Source: Enterobacteriaceae bacterium 4M9
GTDB taxonomy: Bacteria; Pseudomonadota; Gammaproteobacteria; Enterobacterales; Enterobacteriaceae
Assembly (NCBI GenBank): GCA_010092695.1
Contig: JAADJJ010000001.1
Coordinates: 4,030,001 to 4,094,000 of the forward strand
Direction: 5' to 3'
DNA length: 64,000 nt
Shown piece by piece: positions 1-6,825 of the stretch (position 1 is its first letter; each line of letters begins with the position of its first letter). Both the position numbers and the translations under genes were made by a program. The notes below the pieces were generated by a model. The model was given only the letters and a program-made list of their open reading frames with translations. It searched no databases and was not told the origin of the DNA.

Positions 1-592
1 AATCGACCCGGCTTAGCCTGTTCCCCGGCGTCCCCCAGGGATGATAAATACCTTCGCGAAAGGAGGCATTGATATTAACTCTGCCATCGTGGGTACGCGT
101 ATGCGCATGCAGCAGGTTCATGACCATATTCGAGGCAGACGGAAACTCTTCGTGCCCGTCTGGCTGTGGAACCAGACGCGCCGTGCCGGGAATATCCCGC
201 ACCATTAACCCTGCTCCCTCCTGGCGATTGGGTACTGCACCTGTTTCTGGCCCCAGCTGTTCCAGCACCACATCTGCCGCTAGCGTAAAATTCACATCTG
301 TTGGCAATGCGGTGTAATAGAAGGTGACGCCTTCATGGGAATTGGCGAGTTTGCCACCGCGACTTTCAATAGTGAAAGTCGGTGCCAGTTTACCGGGCGC
401 CACGGCTTTCCCTTGCGCAGTAACCTGATTCAACCCCACTTTTTCCGGCAATATGGTTGAGCCAAAATTGAGGTCCGTCGATTGTCCAAATGTCGTCGCT
501 CGCCAGATAAGTTCATCAACTTGGATTTCCGTTGCATAAGACGCTGGCATAAATACGGCTACGAGAGAGAATAACAACACATTCTTTTTCAT
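1..592 (-). CDS. Pectate/exopolygalacturonate lyase, PelX-like (PL9), 5' part only
   Basis: The reading frame starts at an ATG at 592 and runs off the left edge, so only about 197 N-terminal residues are visible. It opens with a signal peptide (MKKNVLLFSLVAVFMPASYA) and continues with segments such as FGQSTDLNF, SRGGKLANSHEG, LPTDVNFTL and PNRQEGAGLMVRD. From memory these resemble the N-terminal domain of exopolygalacturonate lyase PelX of soft-rot bacteria (polysaccharide lyase family 9). Such enzymes release unsaturated digalacturonate from polygalacturonate, usually in the periplasm. The ATG lies 14 bases after the stop of the KdgM-like porin, so the two are probably one operon: the porin imports oligomers and this enzyme cuts them. 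The catalytic domain is outside the window, so the family is a likely assignment, not a proven one. Confidence 0.68.
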   Translation of the reverse strand, partial: MKKNVLLFSLVAVFMPASYATEIQVDELIWRATTFGQSTDLNFGSTILPEKVGLNQVTAQGKAVAPGKLAPTFTIESRGGKLANSHEGVTFYYTALPTDVNFTLAADVVLEQLGPETGAVPNRQEGAGLMVRDIPGTARLVPQPDGHEEFPSASNMVMNLLHAHTRTHDGRVNINASFREGIYHPWGTPGNRLSRVD

Positions 593-606
593 TATCACGA
601 CTCATA

Positions 607-1281
607 TTAAAAGTTGTATTTCAGACCTGCGCGGTAGCGAGGGATAAACTCATCCTTATATTTCGCTCCCTGACCTTTGTGGGTTATAGCAGCAATGGCG
701 GCAAATGGAATGACACCACTTTTGAGCTGAGTATATTCTGCTTTAAACTCGTAAAGCTGGTCATAGCCTTTGTCTTTCCAGCCACCTTTACCGCCGTGCA
801 GATCTTTATATTCAATATCAACACCGGCTTTTCCCCAGCTGAATTTACGGTTTGCGTACATATTTACCTGGTTGTAACGCGAGCTGTCGATATTTTTATA
901 GCCATGCCGAATACGCGCCGCCACATCCCATTCTCGATTAATCTGATATGCGCCGGTCAAATTATACTTATAGGTTGTGGAGGTTTGATTGGAGTCCAGC
1001 TGAATACCGGGTGTCAGTGAGAATTTTTCGGTCGCTTTCCAGCGATAGCTCAAGCCAGTCTCATGGCTGGAGCTTTTCATATTACCGTCTTTATAGTTCC
1101 ACACCGCCTCAACACTGAAGCCTATCTGGTTATCAAAACGGTGAGCGATGTAAACGCGATCGCGATGCTCTTCACCATCACGATCGGGCACATATTCATG
1201 GCGAAAATCTATCGTCGCCGCCATAGAAAAGGTCGAAGTTAGCGCTAAAAGCAAGGTCGCGTAAATGTATCTAAAAATCAT
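607..1281 (-). CDS. kdgM: KdgM-family oligogalacturonate porin
   Basis: This outer-membrane porin family (KdgM, NanC) forms small monomeric beta-barrels that let acidic oligosaccharides through. The chosen start at 1281 gives a 224-residue precursor with a clean signal peptide (IFRYIYATLLLALTSTFSMAA), then ATIDFRHEYVPDRDG, the typical opening strand of the family. Alternating hydrophobic and polar strands follow, ending in the barrel-closing sequence YRAGLKYNF with terminal Phe. An in-frame ATG at 1299 would add six residues without improving the signal peptide. The gene precedes the partial pectate lyase and a KdgR-like palindrome overlaps its ribosome-binding region, so a role in oligogalacturonate uptake under KdgR control is likely. 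The exact substrate is inferred from context. Confidence 0.85.
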   Translation of the reverse strand: MIFRYIYATLLLALTSTFSMAATIDFRHEYVPDRDGEEHRDRVYIAHRFDNQIGFSVEAVWNYKDGNMKSSSHETGLSYRWKATEKFSLTPGIQLDSNQTSTTYKYNLTGAYQINREWDVAARIRHGYKNIDSSRYNQVNMYANRKFSWGKAGVDIEYKDLHGGKGGWKDKGYDQLYEFKAEYTQLKSGVIPFAAIAAITHKGQGAKYKDEFIPRYRAGLKYNF

Positions 1282-1283
1282 AA

Positions 1284-1298
1284 TGAAACACCATTCCA
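1284..1298. promoter_or_regulatory. KdgR-type operator overlapping the kdgM translation start
   Basis: The 15-mer TGAAACACCATTCCA fits the palindromic core TGAAAYnnnRTTTCA known for KdgR at 14 of 15 positions. It lies 3 bases upstream of the chosen kdgM start, where a bound repressor would block transcription and ribosome access. A second copy of its core (AAACACCATTYCATTT) lies upstream of kdgK at 3311-3325. The operator call is inferred from motif match and context. Confidence 0.5.
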
Positions 1299-1626
1299 TT
1301 TTATTAAAATAAGCGTTTCAAACTATACACCCGGCAAGATGACGATAAAGTTGATTTCTGTATTTTTGTGATCAGAATACGTTTCAATGTACGACCCCCT
1401 CCATAACTCAACCGCTAAAACCAGGAGCCAATCGATTATTTACCTTACCGAACACAATTCATTCAATTCATTTTCAAAAACAGAACAGCGCATTAAAGAA
1501 ATGCGGCACAAATAAATAACATTCCGACGAACGCAATAGCGCTCAAAAAGCAGTATGTTGGGATTTAAAAGGGGAAAATCTGGAAGGTTGGGCAATAAAT
1601 TCGTACAGGGATAATCCACACAAATA
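1299..1626. other. Noncoding A+T-rich interval upstream of kdgM
   Basis: No convincing reading frame is present between the kdgM start and the kdgA terminator. The stretch should hold the kdgM promoter. A further half-site resembling KdgR (GTTTCA near 1380) and a TGTGATCA element near 1369 that resembles half a CRP site are visible, but neither is complete enough to call. Confidence 0.4.
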
Positions 1627-1660
1627 AAAAACGGTAGCTGCAGACACTCTCCAGCTACCG
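1627..1660 (-). terminator. Rho-independent terminator after kdgA
   Basis: Reading leftward, a 9-bp stem CGGTAGCTG/CAGCTACCG (1652-1660 with 1632-1640) is followed directly by a run of six T. It closes the kdgK-kdgA unit 22 bases after the kdgA stop. Confidence 0.85.
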
Positions 1661-1682
1661 ACCGTTATACATTCAACAGTGA

Positions 1683-2306
1683 TTACGCCACTAATTTTGC
1701 AACATCACTAATTCGTTTAGCCAGTTCATCCCATTGTTCATTATCAATAAGCTCACCGGGCACCATCCAGCTTCCACCGCACGCCAGAACAGAACCCAGT
1801 GCCAGATAATGTTTCAGATTCTCAGGATTCACGCCACCTGTTGGCATGAACGTAACCGGGTATACGGCAGTCAGTGAATTGAGCATAGGGACGCCGCCTG
1901 AAGGTTCAGCAGGAAAAAACTTCAGCGTGCGTAGCCCCATTTCCATCGCCTGTTCAACAAGACTCGGACTATTAACGCCTGGGATAATAGCAATATGGCG
2001 CTGCTGGCAATATTTCACTGTCGTTGGGTTAAAACCGGGACTGACAATAAAATCGACGCCTGCATTGATCGCTTCATCAACCTGACCACAGGTGAGCACC
2101 GTCCCTGCCCCGATGAGCATATCCGGAAAAGCCTCACGCATATTTCTTATTGCCTGTGCTGCATCAGGTGTACGGAATGTGATTTCCGCACAGGGTAAGC
2201 CGTTTTCGACAAGAACCTGCGCAAGCCGGGCGGCTTTACCGGCATCATGAAGCGTAATCACAGGGATGATTTTTATTGCGCGAAGTCGTTGTTCAAGAGT
2301 ATTCAT
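1683..2306 (-). CDS. kdgA: KDPG aldolase (2-dehydro-3-deoxyphosphogluconate aldolase), Eda/KdgA family
   Basis: The enzyme splits 2-keto-3-deoxy-6-phosphogluconate into pyruvate and glyceraldehyde-3-phosphate, the last step of oligogalacturonate breakdown. The 207-residue product shows the class I aldolase signature: Glu41 in AEITFRT, Lys129 (Schiff-base lysine) in TLKFFPAE, then MPTGG and GGSWMVP. The start at 2306 is chosen over an upstream in-frame ATG at 2354 because a Shine-Dalgarno GAGGA overlaps the kdgK stop 8 bases upstream and the protein then matches family length (E. coli Eda has 213 residues). It lies 10 bases after kdgK and is surely co-transcribed with it. This looks like a pathway-dedicated paralogue of the housekeeping eda, which in enterics lies next to edd elsewhere. 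Confidence 0.9.
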   Translation of the reverse strand: MNTLEQRLRAIKIIPVITLHDAGKAARLAQVLVENGLPCAEITFRTPDAAQAIRNMREAFPDMLIGAGTVLTCGQVDEAINAGVDFIVSPGFNPTTVKYCQQRHIAIIPGVNSPSLVEQAMEMGLRTLKFFPAEPSGGVPMLNSLTAVYPVTFMPTGGVNPENLKHYLALGSVLACGGSWMVPGELIDNEQWDELAKRISDVAKLVA

Positions 2307-2316
2307 GGTGGTGTCC

Positions 2317-3246
2317 TCAAAGGGCTGGCATCGCTTCAACGGGAATGATTGCACCGTGGTGCTGAATCACCGCACCCGCAAGTTGGTGCCCTGCCAGTGC
2401 AGACTCAGCACAATTTCCGCCCAAAATACGTTTTGCCAGGTAGCCTGCGCTAAAAGAGTCTCCCGCCGCCGTTGTGTCTACCACCTTCGCTACACTTAGC
2501 GCATCCACGCGGTATTGCTGTTGTGCGGTATACACCAGACAGGCATGTGCACCGCGTTTGATAACGATTTCCTGTATGCCAAAACGCTGCGCACGTTGCA
2601 CCACCTCGTCTTCGTGTTTATCTCCCCACAACATGACCTCGTCATCAAACGTCAAAAAGGCAATGTCGGTAAGACTGAGTATTTCAGTATAAAAGTCACG
2701 AGCGTCTTGCAGGCTGTCCCACAGCTTTGCGCGGAAATTATTGTCAAAGGCTATCTTCACGCCCGCATTGCGGCACTCAGTGAGCAGTTCCAGCAGACGT
2801 TGTCGGCAGTCCCGGGCAATAATAGCCAGACTAATACCGCTTAAATAAATTAGTTGGTGCTGGCACAGTCTTTGTTTTAATTCACTCAGACTGTATTCCC
2901 GAAGCCAGTACTTTGCTGCCGAGTCGTTGCGCCAGTAAAAGAAACTGCGCTCGCCGTCTGCTGCCGTTTCGATAGCATAAATACCCGGCAGCTTATCCGC
3001 AGACTGCCAGACCATATCGGTATTGATATTTTCATTGTGCCACGCATTAAGCATTTCGCGGCTAAAGGGGTCCTGCCCAAGCCCCGTTATATAAGAGGTT
3101 TCAATGCCTTGCGGGTGGGTGAGTCGCGATAAATACACTGCGGTATTCAGCGTATCCCCCCCGAAACTTTGCAGTAACCCACCGTCATTTTTCTTTAGTT
3201 CCACCATACACTCGCCGATGATGGCAACACGGCTGATTGAGTTCAC
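2317..3246 (-). CDS. kdgK: 2-keto-3-deoxygluconate kinase (PfkB/ribokinase family)
   Basis: This kinase phosphorylates 2-keto-3-deoxygluconate to KDPG, the substrate of the next gene. It shows the PfkB features in order: VAIIGECMVEL near the N-terminus, FGGDTLNTAVYLSRL (sugar binding), SFFYWRNDSAAKYW (KdgK-specific), FDNNFRAKLW, and the C-terminal DTTAAGDSFSAGYL motif with its catalytic Asp. I place the start at the GTG at 3246, giving 309 residues as in E. coli KdgK: a GAGGAG Shine-Dalgarno lies 7 bases upstream, whereas the ATG at 3264 has none. A KdgR-like palindrome lies about 65 bases upstream. It forms a two-gene operon with kdgA. Confidence 0.92.
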   Translation of the reverse strand: MNSISRVAIIGECMVELKKNDGGLLQSFGGDTLNTAVYLSRLTHPQGIETSYITGLGQDPFSREMLNAWHNENINTDMVWQSADKLPGIYAIETAADGERSFFYWRNDSAAKYWLREYSLSELKQRLCQHQLIYLSGISLAIIARDCRQRLLELLTECRNAGVKIAFDNNFRAKLWDSLQDARDFYTEILSLTDIAFLTFDDEVMLWGDKHEDEVVQRAQRFGIQEIVIKRGAHACLVYTAQQQYRVDALSVAKVVDTTAAGDSFSAGYLAKRILGGNCAESALAGHQLAGAVIQHHGAIIPVEAMPAL

Positions 3247-3310
3247 AGTTACTCTCCTCGACATTTTCTGGCGCTATTATCGCAATAGAAAAACAGACAA
3301 ACAATAAAAA

Positions 3311-3325
3311 CAAAACACCATTTCA
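3311..3325. promoter_or_regulatory. KdgR-type operator upstream of kdgK
   Basis: CAAAACACCATTTCA matches TGAAAYnnnRTTTCA with two mismatches in the left half, and shares the longer string AAACACCATTYCATTT with the site before kdgM. Its position 65 bases upstream of the kdgK start suits promoter repression. Confidence 0.45.
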
Positions 3326-3790
3326 TTTATATGAGATATCGATCAACAACGCCTTGCCATCACGCAAGAAAACACCTATTACCCCGAGGAGGGATAGCGT
3401 GCGAACGCCACGTATCAGGCAGGAACGTTGAATAACGCAATGACAAAAGCGGTTGCTCCGTTGTCGCAAGTTATGTCGAGTGCGGGCAATGCATCAGGGC
3501 GACCATTCACGCTCGCTAACTGGCGTCGCCCTGGTACAGGACCGACCACCTGGCGCGCCTTATCCCCTTTAGCAGAGCTAAGTGTCTGACACACAGCCGG
3601 TTAAATTAAACTGGCTAAGGAATCAAAACGAGAGGACTGAAACACGAATGCTTCTGCTTTGAGGGGCGTTTTATTGGTGACAATCTTCGTTGATAGGTTC
3701 TGTTGAGAATGAATAAGATAATCAGCAGGCAACTTTTGATAACACGCCACACAGACGCCGCTGCGATAAAACCCATGTCTGAATAAACAC
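3326..3790. other. Noncoding interval between kdgK and the isomerase operon
   Basis: About 460 bases without a credible gene; the short frames here lack ribosome sites and similarity. It should contain the kdgK promoter. One clear structure is a 9-bp inverted repeat CAGGGCGAC/GTCGCCCTG at 3495-3503 and 3525-3533 with a 21-base loop; it has no T-run and is not an obvious terminator. Confidence 0.4.
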
Positions 3791-3814
3791 ATAGCCAGCC
3801 TGATGACTGGCTAT
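3791..3814 (-). terminator. Hairpin after the isomerase gene
   Basis: An 8-bp stem ATAGCCAG/CTGGCTAT with an 8-base loop starts 13 bases after the stop of the RpiB-like gene. The T-tract is short and interrupted (GTGTTTATT), so termination may be weak. Confidence 0.55.
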
Positions 3815-3826
3815 TATTGTGCAGGC

Positions 3827-4462
3827 TTATTTCAGCAATGATTTTACGTACTCTGCTATTTCCGGTACCTGACAGTGGGCAAAGAAGCACTCCTGGAAAC
3901 GCTCACCACTCACAGCCGTTTTGACCAGCTCCTGGTCGATGGCAAGCAGCCCCGTCACAACATCTTTTGCTACCGCTGATTTCACACTATTGAGAATAGC
4001 GGCGTTGCGCTGTTGCGGCTCTGCGCGCTCCAGCGGATATCCCTGGCCACGCTCGCCGGTAAACGCTTTTTCAAAGATATAGCGCACATTGAGTTCGCCC
4101 GCCCAGCCGAAGCCTTTTGCAAAGGCCAGTGAAAGGGCATTGCCATTGTTTATCTGGTTAAACAGGAAAGCATCTGAAGGCTCAAGAGCGTAGCCACAGA
4201 CCACACCCGGATGAAGGTTACAGGACATCATCGCCCCCTGCCCGGTACCGCATCCCGTTACGACAAAATCCACCGCTTTAGCATTCAGCAGGATGCTCGC
4301 CATAATCCCCAGGTGAATGTAGGTAAGGTGGTGATCGTTTTCATCAGACATACCAACGTTAAACACATCATGGCCCAGAGCAGCGGCAACGGTATTGAGT
4401 TCGCCTGCGACCATCGCGTTTTTTGCCGCCTGGCTGTTTTCCATCATTAATGCAATTTTCAT
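3827..4462 (-). CDS. RpiB/LacA-fold sugar isomerase, candidate DhuI replacing KduI
   Basis: The 211-residue protein has the RpiB/LacAB isomerase core: KIALMMENSQAAKN at the N-terminus, then VDFVVTGCGTGQGAMM with Cys71 at the position of the catalytic base, then HPGVVCGY. It is about 60 residues longer than RpiB, with a C-terminal extension (from about residue 125) that is not in the ribose-5-phosphate enzyme. It lies between kdgF and kdgK, 39 bases after kdgF. In pectin and glycosaminoglycan pathways an isomerase is needed to turn 4-deoxy-L-threo-5-hexosulose uronate into 3-deoxy-D-glycero-2,5-hexodiulosonate; KduI normally does this but is absent here. RpiB-fold enzymes (DhuI) are known to do this step in some bacteria. 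That function is therefore inferred from fold plus context; a ribose-type isomerase is less likely. Confidence 0.72.
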   Translation of the reverse strand: MKIALMMENSQAAKNAMVAGELNTVAAALGHDVFNVGMSDENDHHLTYIHLGIMASILLNAKAVDFVVTGCGTGQGAMMSCNLHPGVVCGYALEPSDAFLFNQINNGNALSLAFAKGFGWAGELNVRYIFEKAFTGERGQGYPLERAEPQQRNAAILNSVKSAVAKDVVTGLLAIDQELVKTAVSGERFQECFFAHCQVPEIAEYVKSLLK

Positions 4463-4501
4463 GTGTACTCCTGGGGGAGAAAACCAATGTTGAATAGAGG
4501 A

Positions 4502-4822
4502 TTAAACAAAGTCTTTGCGCATGGGGGTGAACGTATCCAGCAACACGCCCGCTTCAAGGCAGATGCAGCCGTGTTCAATATCAGGCTGTTTATAAAGCGT
4601 GTCACCCGTACTGACGACGCGAGTTTCATCACCAATCGTAAATTCAAACGATCCTGACAATACGTAAGTCAGCTGTTCATGGGGATGAGAATGCATGGCA
4701 CCAATGGCGCCTTTTTCAAAATGCACTTCTACTGCCATGATGTTATCGCTGTAGGCCAGCACCTTACGGGAAATACCATTCCCAAGGTCTTGCCTGAGAA
4801 TATCGTGATTAAAAACAAACAT
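4502..4822 (-). CDS. kdgF: KdgF, cupin enzyme converting unsaturated uronates
   Basis: KdgF speeds the conversion of 4,5-unsaturated galacturonate, released by lyases, into the linear ketouronate DKI in the cytoplasm. The 106-residue protein is a single cupin domain with metal-binding motif GAMHSHPHEQLTYVLSG (residues about 41-57) and the second cupin motif DTLYKQPDIEHGCICLE. Length matches the family. It follows kduD by 113 bases and precedes the RpiB-like isomerase, placing it between the lyase step and the isomerase step of the same pathway. Confidence 0.9.
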   Translation of the reverse strand: MFVFNHDILRQDLGNGISRKVLAYSDNIMAVEVHFEKGAIGAMHSHPHEQLTYVLSGSFEFTIGDETRVVSTGDTLYKQPDIEHGCICLEAGVLLDTFTPMRKDFV

Positions 4823-4935
4823 ACTTCATCCAGTGATGATGGCCACAGATTGCGTATGGCCCTGTTCAGGCAGCTTGCAAGCCACCATTAACGCGATAAA
4901 ACGGCGCAAAGCATGGCCACTTTCTCGCACACTCA

Positions 4936-5697
4936 TTATCGCGCTAACCAACCACCGTCAACGGCGAGGGTATACCCGCTGATATAATCTGACGCACGAG
5001 ATGCAAGAAATACGCACGGACCGGCTAAATCTTCTGGTGTACCCCAGCGAGCCGCAGGAATGCGCTCAAGAATAGCCTGATTGCGCTGCTCGTCGGCACG
5101 CAGCGCCATGGTATTGTTCGTTGCCATATAGCCTGGAGCAATGGCGTTAACGTTGATACCGTGGCTTGCCCACTCATTAGCCATCAGGCGGGTTATTCCC
5201 ATTACACCGCTCTTGGAGGCGGTATAAGAAGGGACACGGATCCCGCCCTGGAAAGAAAGCATTGAGGCAATATTGATAATTTTGCCGCCTTGCCCCTGAG
5301 CAATAAATTGTTTAGCTACAGCCTGAGACATAAAGAATACTGACTTCACGTTGATATTCATCACGTCATCCCAGTCCTGCTCAGAGAAATCAATGGCATC
5401 GTTACGGCGAATAATTCCGGCGTTGTTAACCAGAATATCAACGCGGCCTAATTCACTGACGGCGCTATCTACAATCGATGGAATATCTTCCAGCTTCATC
5501 AGGTTGGCGCGCAGATCAACAAACCGACGCCCAACGGCCTTCACCTTCTCAATAGTTTCAGTCGGTTGCGTAATATTCACACCAACGATATCGCAGCCTG
5601 CACTGGCAAGCCCCAGCGCCATTCCCTGGCCAAGACCGGTATCACAACCAGTGACAATGGCCACTTTGCCCTCAAGGTTAAATGAATCAAGAATCAT
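4936..5697 (-). CDS. kduD: 2-dehydro-3-deoxy-D-gluconate 5-dehydrogenase KduD
   Basis: KduD reduces 3-deoxy-D-glycero-2,5-hexodiulosonate to 2-keto-3-deoxygluconate with NAD(P)H. The 253-residue product is a classical short-chain dehydrogenase: TGCDTGLGQG nucleotide motif, NNAG, Ser in IASMLSFQGG, and the YTASK catalytic Tyr/Lys. It ends in GYTLAVDGGWLAR as in E. coli KduD, which has the same length. The start at 5697 is preferred over the ATG at 5712 because GAGGGGAAA lies just upstream and the resulting N-terminus MILDSFNLEGKVAIVTG matches the family. It is the first gene of the kduD-kdgF-isomerase unit and divergent from the kdgR-type gene. Confidence 0.94.
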   Translation of the reverse strand: MILDSFNLEGKVAIVTGCDTGLGQGMALGLASAGCDIVGVNITQPTETIEKVKAVGRRFVDLRANLMKLEDIPSIVDSAVSELGRVDILVNNAGIIRRNDAIDFSEQDWDDVMNINVKSVFFMSQAVAKQFIAQGQGGKIINIASMLSFQGGIRVPSYTASKSGVMGITRLMANEWASHGINVNAIAPGYMATNNTMALRADEQRNQAILERIPAARWGTPEDLAGPCVFLASRASDYISGYTLAVDGGWLAR

Positions 5698-5801
5698 GCG
5701 GTTTCCCCTCAATCGTTGGTAATGGTGTGAGCAAACTTACTGGCTACGCCACCTGATGGAGATGCATCCTGCCGCAAAAAAAAATTCTTTGCAATTTTTT
5801 T

Positions 5802-5890
5802 TGAAAATGCGTTTTAAAAAAATAGATCACGCATGAAAAATTCATAAATCAGAAATCTGATGGTTTCAAATTTTTGGAAAAGACATTTCA
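5802..5890. promoter_or_regulatory. Two KdgR-like sites in the kduD/kdgR divergent promoter region
   Basis: Two 15-mers fit TGAAAYnnnRTTTCA with two mismatches each: TGAAAATGCGTTTTA at 5802-5816 and GGAAAAGACATTTCA at 5876-5890. The 258-base region is very A+T-rich and must hold both promoters, so these sites could repress kduD and autoregulate the regulator. In such A+T-rich DNA chance matches are possible. Confidence 0.4.
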
Positions 5891-5955
5891 AAAATACTAG
5901 CGTCAGGTAGCGCCAACGATATAATGGGCAAACTGAGCATAAAAGAGGGAAAACC

Positions 5956-6738
5956 ATGGATAAGTCGACTCAGCCTGAAGCAGTCTCATCAGTACTCAAA
6001 GTCTTTCATATCCTTCAGGCACTTGGTGAACAAAAAGCTATCGGTGTTTCTGAGCTATCGCAGCGTCTGCTTATGTCTAAAGCAACCACTTATCGCTTTT
6101 TACAAACTATGAAGTCATTAGGTTATGTCTCTCAGGAAGGAGAAGCGGATAAGTATGCCCTGACGCTAAAGCTATTCGAGCTGGGCGCGAAGTCCCTTGA
6201 GTATGTTGATCTTATTGAGTTAGCCGATAAGGAAATGCGCTACATATCAGAACATACTCATGAAGCTTTACACCTTGGTGCTCTGGATGAAAACGCCATT
6301 ATCTATATCCATAAAATTGATTCTGCCTACAACCTTCGTATGCAATCACGCATTGGCCGTCGCAATCCGCTCTACAGCACCGCAATAGGCAAAGTCCTTT
6401 TATCCGGTCGTGAAGAGAGCTTCATTCGCGATACGCTGGCAGATGTCACGTTTATCAAGCACACCGAAAAAACACTGGATAACGTTGAACAGCTGTTAAA
6501 AGAAATTGAGAAAGTGCGCACTCTCCATTATGCAGAAGATAATGAAGAACAAGAGCCGGGTCTGCGTTGCATTGCCGCCCCTGTTTATGACCGGCTGGGC
6601 CACATTATTGCCGCGCTGTCGATCTCCTTTCCGACCATCCGTTTTGACGAAGAAAAAATGCACGAATACGTTGCGTTACTGCATCGAGCAGGCAAAAATA
6701 TTTCCGAGCAGTTGGGCTATCAACATTATCCCGTGTAA
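5956..6738 (+). CDS. kdgR: IclR-family repressor, KdgR type
   Basis: The 260-residue protein aligns along its whole length with KdgR, the repressor of pectin catabolism that is released by 2-keto-3-deoxygluconate. It has an N-terminal winged helix (SSVLKVFHILQALGEQKAIGVSELSQRLLMSKATTYRFLQTM is the recognisable KdgR block, residues about 11-51) and a C-terminal effector domain with SRIGRRNPLYSTAIGKVLL, EDNEEQEPGLRCIAAPV and ALSISFPTIRF. A GAGGG Shine-Dalgarno precedes the ATG at 5956. It is divergent from kduD. Enterics usually carry a kdgR elsewhere, so this may be a second, cluster-specific copy; the window cannot show whether another exists. Confidence 0.9.
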   Translation: MDKSTQPEAVSSVLKVFHILQALGEQKAIGVSELSQRLLMSKATTYRFLQTMKSLGYVSQEGEADKYALTLKLFELGAKSLEYVDLIELADKEMRYISEHTHEALHLGALDENAIIYIHKIDSAYNLRMQSRIGRRNPLYSTAIGKVLLSGREESFIRDTLADVTFIKHTEKTLDNVEQLLKEIEKVRTLHYAEDNEEQEPGLRCIAAPVYDRLGHIIAALSISFPTIRFDEEKMHEYVALLHRAGKNISEQLGYQHYPV

Positions 6739-6752
6739 GCGCCAACAATCTA

Positions 6753-6778
6753 AAGGCAGCCAGAGGCTGCTTTTTTTT
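6753..6778 (+). terminator. Rho-independent terminator after kdgR
   Basis: Stem GCAGCC/GGCTGC (6756-6761 with 6765-6770), loop AGA, followed by eight T. It separates kdgR from the next gene. Confidence 0.88.
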
Positions 6779-6825
6779 GCCGCAAAAAAACATATTGAAA
6801 CAACGGTTTATTTTTGAGGTTAGCC

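Noticed and set aside
1366..1395. CRP site and extra KdgR site upstream of kdgM
   Set aside because: Only half-sites match (TGTGATCA and GTTTCA); too degenerate to call.
3601..3890. Small minus-strand frames of 63 and 91 codons beside the RpiB-like gene
   Set aside because: They overlap the hairpin or the isomerase gene, lack ribosome sites and show no family similarity.
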